From contig CM022676.1 of NCBI GenBank assembly GCA_012295275.1, positions 8,142,637-8,206,636 of the forward strand: 64,000 bases of DNA, in the 5' to 3' direction. The stretch is from Chrysomallon squamiferum (lineage: Eukaryota > Mollusca > Gastropoda > Neomphalida > Peltospiridae). The notes beneath the pieces were generated by a model that was not told the origin of the DNA, searched no databases, and worked only from the letters and a program-made list of their open reading frames with translations. The position numbers were made by a program, and so were the translations under genes. Shown piece after piece: positions 55,902 to 64,000 of the stretch. How positions within the stretch are numbered: position 1 is the first letter of the stretch; each line of letters opens with the position of its first letter.

Positions 55902-56542
55902 CAAATAAAAAAATGTTCAGTAATTCATACAGTATTAACATGTTTATCACTGGACATTTTAGGTTTTAAAACTGTTGCCATTTAGAACAACTGTTAAAAC
56001 TGTTCAGTAAGTGTGGAGATGTATTAATTCAGTTGCTAAATGAACAAAATATATCACTTAGTTATTATATCTGTGGTGTATGTTTACAATAAATATCTCA
56101 TTGAAATCAAAATCTGCACTTGACTTGTTGAAACTGATTAATGTACAGGGAGGAAACATCATTACTTTATATTAATAAATATTGATTATTATAACTTTTA
56201 TTTTGTATTTGATCACTATGAATAAACAAAATTTTAAAAATATTAACGCTAGATTAAATGAACAAACATTATTATTTTATCTATTTACTTTAGTTTAAAG
56301 AAATAAACAAGAAATCTACAAAATTTCATTACAATAACATTTTGAAAAAACAACTAAAAAAAAAGAAATTAAATAATAATAATGTTTTTGAATAGGATAA
56401 CAACTTTAAAAAAAAAAAAAAAAAATAAATAATAATAATATCCACACATGAAAACAGTAACTGCTTCTGTCAAAGACCTAATGTAATTATTTCAACATTA
56501 AATTTTATCATATGCAAACATTTATACAAGATTAATAACTAG

Positions 56543-56574
<32 letters not shown>

Positions 56575-58249
56575 GCTGAAACAAAACCCAAAGAAAAACA
56601 ACAAAGGCAGAATCTGGAATGTGATGGCCAACTATAAGCAGAAATTGTTTTACTTCTATATATTGAACATGACAAAACTCATTAACTACACACAACTTTA
56701 GCACCAATTGTTTCTGTCTTAAAGTGTTTCTTTAATAATGTTAAAAAAGAACAATTCATCTCTTCACAGATGAAAATACCATTTAATAAAATTGTCTAAA
56801 CACAATAAAAGCACTGCATTTTTAAACCAGCATCGTTATATACGAAATGATTTTTAACAATCATAAAGTATGACAAGAAAATAATAATCTCTTAATGATG
56901 CATGCATGCATAATAATAATAATAATAATAATAACAATAATAATAATTACAACAACAAGAATAATAAAAACTGGAGTATAGAAAACTGGAGTGACAGTAA
57001 CATTTTAAGTACCTTCAAAGGGACATTTTAAAGAAACACTATAAAGAACTATTTTTAAAATAAAGATGTAAATTTTGCTCTAAAATATTTTTCTCTTTCC
57101 CTGTTTAATAACAATAATTTTAGAATCTAGGAAATATGCAGCAGATTAAAATTTTGTGTTTGTGTGTAACTGAAAGACAAACCAGAAGTTAAATATGAAA
57201 AAAGATTAAAAAATATAAAAATAAAACATATATTGTAACATAAGTTTAGCAATCCTTCTTTCATGTTGAAAGCTTTCACAGAGTGTTATTCTGTTAAGTA
57301 AATGAAAATAAAAATAAAAACAAAAATGATAAGAATAAACACAAAGAAATAAATAAACAAATAAATAAATGTAATACAAAATAACGCACCTAATGGTGAA
57401 GATTAGCTTAACTTTATGAACTTCTTTGAAATTCAAAGCTTTCACATCACAGATAATAAATTCATAATGCAATTTTTTAAACGTAATTTTTCTTTCGACT
57501 AACTTCGTATTACTGCTAACTATAAGAACTTTTTAAAAATATGTAATAGAAAATTCATATTGTAAAATTAATCAGAATTAGCATTTTCCCTGTCTTGGAC
57601 AGAACTTATCAGGTTAGTGACAGATATTTTCTCATGGAAATATATACAAATCACCCACTTGATGTTGTTAACTCAGTATTTTTCTTGTGGTCATTATTTT
57701 TTATTTATTATTTTTTTCTTCTTAAAATACAATCACAGCCGTAATTATTTCCAAGAGTACAAAACTTGGTTCACCACTGGATCATTATATTTTATATTTA
57801 AAAAAACAAACAACAACAAACAAACTAACAATTACATTCTCTTATTTGGTCGACTAGGTGACGTAAAATGAGTGCCGTCTTCATTCCAAAACATGTTAAC
57901 ATCGTGAATGTAATCTTCACTGAACTACTTGAAACCATGCTGACGGCCTTTCAAAGATATAGTGGTATCACTTAAAAAAGCCAGAGAAAAATTCACCGGC
58001 AGGTCGGACAATTTAGCCTTTTATCTATGTGACCCGGCCGCCATTGCTTTAAGCTTGCATAACCTAACAATAATTGGGTTACCTCCCTTCTGGGGGCGGA
58101 GTTATGTTTGCTGCCTGGATAATGGGAACACGTCTCTAGATGAGAGTACATTATTTAATGATATTTTAAAGCGTGCAGGCAATAAATGTATGTATGGAAA
58201 AAAAAAAAAAAAAAGCCTGAGTCACACCACCAACCAAAAGTGTTACAAA

Positions 58250-58358
58250 ATGACAGTTACAATGAAAATTTGGTCATGGAAGAGCACTACACTGCATAGA
58301 CACGCCCTCTGGCCTGTCACCTGACGATTTGTCACGGCACGGCGATTGAAAATCACTG
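58250..58358 (-). mobile_element. hAT-type element end fragment
   Basis: On the minus strand starts CAGTGATTTTCAATCGCCGT at 58358 and continues GCCGTGACAAATCG, similar to the start of the hAT relic at 628 (CAGTGATTCTCAACC...GCCGTGAG). No transposase is seen, so this is a short non-autonomous copy or fragment. Confidence 0.55.
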
Positions 58359-58917
58359 TTCTCTTCTATACGCGGCAACTGAGTATAGCATTCGTGAAAA
58401 TATCACGAATATCTTCTGTTTAAAACATTTTAATTTTTTTAGCAGAGGGAGTTATTATTATTATCATTACAAGGTTAATATCGTAATACCAACATATAGA
58501 AAATGTTTATTCAAATTCATCTTATTCAAGCACAACATACTAGAAAGGTTAACAAGCAAATGATGCACTTAGCTGTAATATGAAAAAATATTGCATTTTT
58601 TTTTTTTTTTTTTTCTGCTGTAAAGTATAATATATTCAATAAAATACATATGCATAAATTCCAATACCAAATTTAGGGGACAAAATGAACCACATCGTAA
58701 CGAGAAGAAAACGACACTTTTGGCTAATAGTCGTTAACGCAGTGGTTATGTTGTAGTTCGTCCCATTTCGCCATCAATTTCGCAGTAACAACAAAATAAA
58801 AACAAACACTGACGTGTTCTGACGGAAGCAACCTCGAATGGTTTCAGTTTGATTACACTAACACCTCATACGTTCCTACGTACGTACGTACGTACACACA
58901 CACACACACATTATCGG

Positions 58918-58985
58918 AAAGCGGGAAACGGGTTCCATAGGTTTCGAGTCTCGTCAACGACATCCAACTCTAATCATACGTACGT
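58918..58985 (+). mobile_element. Partial tRNA-derived SINE
   Basis: Contains 'aggtttcgagtctcgtcaacgacat', matching the B-box region of the SINE at 37168 (TTCGAGTCTCGTCAGCGGCAT), and ends with a tail-like 'ctctaatcatacg'. The head and the middle are missing. Confidence 0.55.
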
Positions 58986-59052
58986 ATGCCAGAGAATATT
59001 GATACCTAAATACCTAAATATGAATACATACACAGACATGCAGAGGCCTAAA

Positions 59053-59111
<59 letters not shown>

Positions 59112-59508
59112 ATATATATATATGTGTGTGTGTGTAAATCTAATTTTAGAAACCTACCTCAGTTCGTTGTCACACTAAGAACTTTGTCGTCGCATTTGCC
59201 TGTCGATTACTGGATACTCACTTAAATAGCGACTGAGGTAAAAGAAACGATTAGAAACTAAAAATAAAAAAAGCGTGATAAACTTCTTGTTGGAAAGTAA
59301 GTAAATAAAAATAAAAGTTTAAAAACAGATTTAATTTATAATTACGGTAAATTAACAGAAAATTTATATGAAACTATTTCGGTGTGCGTGTGAAGAATCA
59401 TTGTGATTAGGCTAGTTGCGATTTCCCCGTTCGATATATGAGACAAAACAAGGAAGTGTATTCGGTCAGTAAACGTGAATAGACGTTTTTGAACACACGT
59501 TCGCCCTG

Positions 59509-60010
59509 ATGTCTAATTCATGTGACGTAAAGCCTGAATCAAGGACAAAAGATGTTAATATGAAAATTCGAACGACTCAAACAATACAGAGTTAGCGACT
59601 GCAAATACTGCAGAAAACACCCCGAAGAAAGATACATATACCCAAACAACGATCGGTAATGAAACCTCTGAAAAGAATAACGAAAACTGTGAAAATAAAG
59701 TTGAGACGAATGACGGTGATGTAAATGGATCTAATGAAATAAAAGGTGTTCAGGACGTAAAATATGAAAAGGAATCTTTATCAGCATCGACAAGTAATAA
59801 AAGTATTCAGTGTTCGCCAACGGTAGAAAACAGTTATAACACAAATAAACCAACAAACAACGCTGGGCTCTCTGAAGGATCTGTACTTGAACAGAAAAGT
59901 AATACGTGTGGTGAGGGGCCCTCAGAAGGATTTAAACAGCGCATGCGTAATTTTTTCTTAACTGTTTGGAAAACAGATGTTCACTTCTTTATGGCATACA
60001 CGGCGATAAC
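59509..60010 (+). CDS. Probable first coding exon with one frameshift, unknown protein
   Basis: An ATG at 59509 opens a polar frame (MSNSCDVKPESRTKDVN). After about 17 codons it must change frame (one base missing near 59560) to enter a 149-codon frame without stops that ends at a good donor, GCGATAAC|gtaaga. The long frame is rich in Asn, Glu, Ser and Thr (NETSEKNNENCENKVE, SNKSIQCSPTVENS) and ends with a more hydrophobic stretch, RMRNFFLTVWKTDVHFFMAY. Such a layout suggests a disordered cytosolic N-terminus before a membrane domain encoded further right, beyond the 200-N gap. No family is recognised. It could also be a decayed copy. Confidence 0.5.
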
Positions 60011-60015
60011 GTAAG

Positions 60016-60073
<58 letters not shown>

Positions 60074-60122
60074 ATCACGATAGAATGTGGTGATTATTGA
60101 GACAAAAAATAAATGAACTAAA

Positions 60123-60157
<35 letters not shown>

Positions 60158-60326
60158 ATCATGATAGAGTGTAGTGATTATTGACACAAAAAATAAATCA
60201 ACTAAAATGTTATTATTATTATTATCATTATCAACATCATCGTTGTCGTCGTCGTCGTCGTTGTTATCTAATAACTTCATTTATTTTCTGTATTGTTACC
60301 AGTTTCTGATCTCTTTTCTGGTCTGT

Positions 60327-60526
60327 NNNNNNNNNNNNNNNNNNNNNNNNNNNNNNNNNNNNNNNNNNNNNNNNNNNNNNNNNNNNNNNNNNNNNNNNNN
60401 NNNNNNNNNNNNNNNNNNNNNNNNNNNNNNNNNNNNNNNNNNNNNNNNNNNNNNNNNNNNNNNNNNNNNNNNNNNNNNNNNNNNNNNNNNNNNNNNNNNN
60501 NNNNNNNNNNNNNNNNNNNNNNNNNN
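60327..60526. other. Assembly gap (200 N)
   Basis: Exactly 200 unknown bases, a conventional scaffold gap size, so true distance is not known. It is flanked by CGT/ATT repeats on the left and by 'agtatag' repeats on the right. Confidence 0.99.
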
Positions 60527-62266
60527 AGTATAGCATAGTATAATACACTATAGTACAGAATAGAATAGTACTATAGTTGAGTATAGTATAAGAGATAGTA
60601 TAGGATAGTATAAACATTTTATGTTACAGACATATATATATATATATAACCACACACACGCACACGCACACGTTTCAGAACTGCACGCAGTCAGTTATTT
60701 TATGAATCAAAAAATCTTAAAATCAAATCACGTAAATAATAATAATCACTTTAAAAATTAAAAAAAAATAAAACAATGTAGAAAAAAAAAATTCTCACCA
60801 TTTTTTAAAAGTAAAACTAGCATACTTTTCTTAACAGAATTATTTTAAAATACAAATAAGTAAAAATTAAAAACGTGTGTTTTCAAAAATACATTATGAT
60901 TACATTATCTATCCATCTAAAAAAAAAAAACAACATATCTATACAAACATTTACTGAATCCTAATCTTTAAAAAAAAAACAAATATAATTATATTATTGT
61001 CTATAAATATAAGCTGACATTTAAATGTCAATTTTTAAAATGAAACAGTTTTTTATTAAAAACAAAATTTATATTCGCACTAAAAATACATTTAAGAAAT
61101 AGTTTTTTTTGTCATTTTTTAAAATGTAAAGGCAATTATATTATTATATTTTATATTTGTTTTAAAGTAAACATTTAACAATAATTATTATCAATATACC
61201 GTACGTAGTACAGTGCATAGGATACTATAGTATAAGCATAGTATAAAGCATAATATAGTAAAGTATAACTATCGCAATATAGTATGCACATCATTGGCAC
61301 AGCATAGCATAGGACAGAATAGCACAGGAGGAGTATAACATTTTATATTAAAGACATATTTATTTAGATAACTATTCATTCGATCGTTTTCGAACTGTAA
61401 ATATAATTAATTGCCTTATCGATCAAAAATAGTATAGTCCAGATCAACGATATTAATAAAAAGGTACCTCTAAAATAAAAAATAAATCAAAACAGTATAC
61501 AAAATTCAGCAATCTTGACAAAAAATAAAAATTTCCGGAATTTAAAAAATAAAAAATAAATAATAAAAACAGTATACTGGATGAAATCTTTTTCTCATTC
61601 TTCGATTCATCCCAATCAGAGTTAACGAACAGTGATAAATTATGACACAGTAAAAATTAATAATAATACTATTATCTAAAACAACAATTAAAATTATCAC
61701 TGCAAAGTTAAACTGCAAACAGTTAATCCGGGCTTTTTTCAGTCAGATGACGTCAAGTTGTTTCTTGTTCCGAATGTAAAATAATAATTTTCTACCGAAA
61801 CGAAAGTGAAATTCCTGGTCCGTAAGTAATCCATTTGTCTTTTTGAAATTTCCACGTTATTTGCATATTATTGTTTTCAACTTTTAACTTTTGCAGAGTC
61901 TGTGTATTTTTGTGAGCATTTATAAGTGTACGTCTGTGCGTGTGTTTATGGGTGTACGTGCATGTATATATGTGAGTGTATGTGTATGTTTGTGAGCATT
62001 TATAAGTGTACGTGTGTGTGTGTGTTTATGGGTGCACGTGCATGTATATTTGTGAGTGTATGTGTATGTGTGCATATTTGTTAATAAGTATTTTCGTGAG
62101 TGTGTATGTGTGTGTTTGTATGAGTGTATATGTGTATATGTGTGTGTAGTAAATATTTATAATAGTAATACAACTGCTATTAATAATAATATAGCTACAG
62201 ATCTGGATTTATAATGTATGGCACCTACAGCAATAACATGCTTTATAAATATAAGGTAAATCAAAT
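60527..62266. other. Interval between the gap and the BTB gene
   Basis: No gene seen. Degenerate 'agtatagtat' pentanucleotide-type repeats at 60527-60615 and again at 61205-61335; AT-rich sequence; TG-rich 'gtgtatgtgtatg' sequence at 61915-62150. A perfect TGACGTCA lies at 61748. Confidence 0.65.
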
Positions 62267-64000
62267 TCACACGAGGAATTTTAATCGTGATATAAAGTTT
62301 GTATTACTGTGGTACCTGTCATGAGAACATGGTTTGCCATCTGACAGCGTACACTTCAGAAAACCTTCACGTAGCTCACCTTCTCTGTTCACTGTTTCAC
62401 ATCTAATTCCTCCTCGAGTTCGAACAATCAGTTTATACTGTGTGTCTTTCTTTATGTCTAAAGGACTTGGAAAATCAACATCAAAAACAGACGCGTCGAT
62501 TTGTTTATCTACTGAAGATCCTGGCACTATCACATCTGTGGAAACTTCACAAACACTGGCTTTGAATGAAAATTGTTCACTTTTTCTTGGAAAACTGAGA
62601 ATACTAAAGCCTTTCAAAGAGGCATTCGTGTTTAAACAAAATGTGATCGCATCATTGTACCAGTAACCATTATCATCGATGTCCTTGACAAAAATATTTT
62701 TAAATCTATCAATTTCGATTAATTTCTTCTTTGTACCAACTCTGCGGCTTTTGCTGAAAAGTGACACATCTACATCTGGGTAGACATAGGAACGCATAAT
62801 TTTGAATCCTTCAGATTCAGACAAAAGGTCTGTGGGCAAAATCTTGTCTTCAAAATATTCTCTCTCGAGAAGAGGAAAGCGAATCAGGTACAGCTCTTTT
62901 CCCAGCACTTCACGTTGGTTTTCTGCTGTTATTTCTTTTTCCTGTCGTCTGCACTCAGCTTCACTCCATTTCATGCATGACTGAAAAACTGTCTCCTCAG
63001 TGGCCTTCAGGTCATCAGGTTCGATTATATTTCCTAGACATTCTTGACAGAGATCTGTGAAACTCTCTGAATTCAATACAGCTTCGCCGTTTACCCAAAT
63101 ACGTCTGAGACACGATTCTGTGAAATCGTCTTGTTTATACACGTGAGTTTCTTCGAGTACGACGCATGCGTCTTCTGTCGTCATTTCCGTTTCAAGATAG
63201 TTAAGACATCTCTTTTCTAGATGAATGACGTCATACTTCCTGGCAAGGTACAATAACCGGATCACGTTGTCAGCTTTAAAGTCCGTTTGATCAGTATAAA
63301 GAAATCTGGAAAAATAAAACAAAAAACAGTTAAATACACACACACAAACACACATACAAAACATACATAAATACATGCATGCTTACATACATACACATAT
63401 ACACACAAACACACCCAAAAATATATAAATATGTGAACAAATATATATAAATACAAATGTTATAGTTATATATAATAGTTCTATATACACGCAAACATTC
63501 ATACAGACATAAATTAGAAAGAGAAATTCAGATGCTAAAAGACCTACCTATATACATCTAGATATGCAAGTAATATACATACACGTATACATACATATCC
63601 AGACACAAATACGTACGTACATACATACATACATACATAAATACATGCACACATGCATACATACATACATACATGCATGCATACATACATGCATACATAC
63701 ATACATGCATACATACATACATACATACATACATAAATACATACATACATACATACATACATACATACATACATACATGCATACATACGTGGATACATAT
63801 TAATCAATAAATTAAAAAATAAAATAAACTGGACACCAATTTCTTACTCTAAAAACAAGTGAAATATTTCTGCTTCAGTGTCTGGGATTATAATATCATC
63901 CTGTTCTTTCAGCTCTCCTGTCAACATGGCCTGAAACACATAGCTGCGCAGACTGAGTATCAGCTTGTGAGCTTGGATACGTGTCCTGTCCTCTCCGACA
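62267..64000 (-). CDS. BTB-BACK-PHR protein (BTBD1/2/3/6 type), 3' exons; gene runs off the right edge
   Basis: Two exons: 64000-63848 (partial, donor TTTTTAGA|gtaaga) and 63305-62267 with the stop. Exon 1 encodes the second half of a BTB/POZ domain (RIQAHKLILSLRSYVFQAML), joined as FHLFLEFLYTDQTDF. A BACK region follows (DVIHLEKRCLNYLE, FTDLCQECLGNII, FQSCMKWSEAECRRQE), then a C-terminal PHR domain (VSLFSKSRRVGTKKK, DRFKNIFVKDIDDNGYWYND, RTRGGIRCETVNREGELREG). That order is typical of the BTBD1/2/3/6 family, adaptors that bring substrates to cullin-3 ubiquitin ligases. The start and first half of BTB lie outside. About 395 codons are visible and the frame is intact. I do not assign which paralogue it is. 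Confidence 0.9.
63306..63847. repeat. BTB gene intron with an ATAC microsatellite
   Basis: Filled by CA-rich sequence (63335-63420) and (ATAC)n with ATGC variants at 63617-63790. Frames through it are His/Ile/Tyr or Met/Tyr/Val/Cys strings, not coding. Confidence 0.95.

Larger units (their letters stand above)
55284..59508. other. Intergenic interval upstream of the GTPase gene
   Basis: No firm gene. (AAT)n at 55297-55353 and 55856-55900; a ~46-bp unit 'agttacagtctgtgtaacaaacatggtaaa' repeated three to four times at 55624-55780; poly-A at 56410 and 56543-56571; an open frame at 57962-58324 that lacks an ATG and is not recognised; a hAT end at about 58250-58358; ACGT/CA repeats near 58877-58910; a SINE fragment at 58918; (CTAT)15 at 59051-59109. 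Confidence 0.6.

Noticed and set aside
57962-58324. 120-residue open frame on the plus strand
   Set aside because: It has no ATG at its start, no domain, contains a poly-Lys run from an A tract and ends in a hAT-like fragment.

Overview
This is a eukaryotic, intron-rich, AT-rich window, very dense in microsatellites (AAT, AAAT, CA, GA, ATAC) and minisatellites. Every gene I can read has GT-AG introns with matching phases. A BBX orthologue, a hedgehog-type Hint protein, a BTB-BACK-PHR protein, PAN/apple proteins, an IFI44-like GTPase, tRNA-derived SINEs, and Tigger and hAT relics together point to a lophotrochozoan, most likely a mollusc with fairly compact introns. That taxonomic call is inference from gene content, not a database result.

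Layout: (1) 1-8.6 kb, minus strand: eight exons of BBX (HMG-box transcription factor), starting at the HMG-box exon and running off the left edge. Its introns hold a decayed hAT element, tandem AT-rich units and a 42-bp minisatellite. (2) 8.6-15.9 kb: gene-poor AT-rich DNA with a CpG-richer patch at about 11.2-11.8 kb that may be the BBX promoter. (3) 15.9-21.6 kb, plus: a four-exon, 1035-aa protein with 24 C2H2 zinc fingers. (4) 21.6-27.5 kb: no gene; a cluster of one dispersed repeat and a SINE. (5) 27.6-31.4 kb, plus: a six-exon, 250-aa secreted protein with a short Cys-rich N-terminal part and a hedgehog-type autoprocessing (Hint) domain. (6) 31.5-45.4 kb: three copies of a 235-aa secreted PAN-EB-PAN gene. 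Copies A (minus) and B (plus) form a head-to-head inverted duplication and C (plus) is a further direct copy; a related ~30-bp satellite follows each gene. (7) 47.2-49.3 kb, plus: an uncharacterised acidic coiled-coil protein of two or three exons. (8) 50.8-55.3 kb, minus: a five-exon IFI44-like GTPase ending in two membrane segments, with a Tigger element beside one splice acceptor. (9) 59.5-60.0 kb, plus: a probable first coding exon with one frameshift, just before a 200-N gap. (10) 62.3-64.0 kb, minus: the 3' part of a BTB-BACK-PHR gene running off the right edge.

The most interesting part is 27.5-47 kb. There a compact hog-type autoprocessing protein, in which the position aligned to the cholesterol-activating aspartate of hedgehog is lysine, sits next to a recently and mosaically duplicated family of cysteine-rich secreted proteins. 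The genes are unrelated in function as far as I can see; this is not an operon-like system.

Exon borders were inferred by eye from splice motifs, phase consistency and protein homology. Transcript data would be needed to fix untranslated regions and alternative starts.
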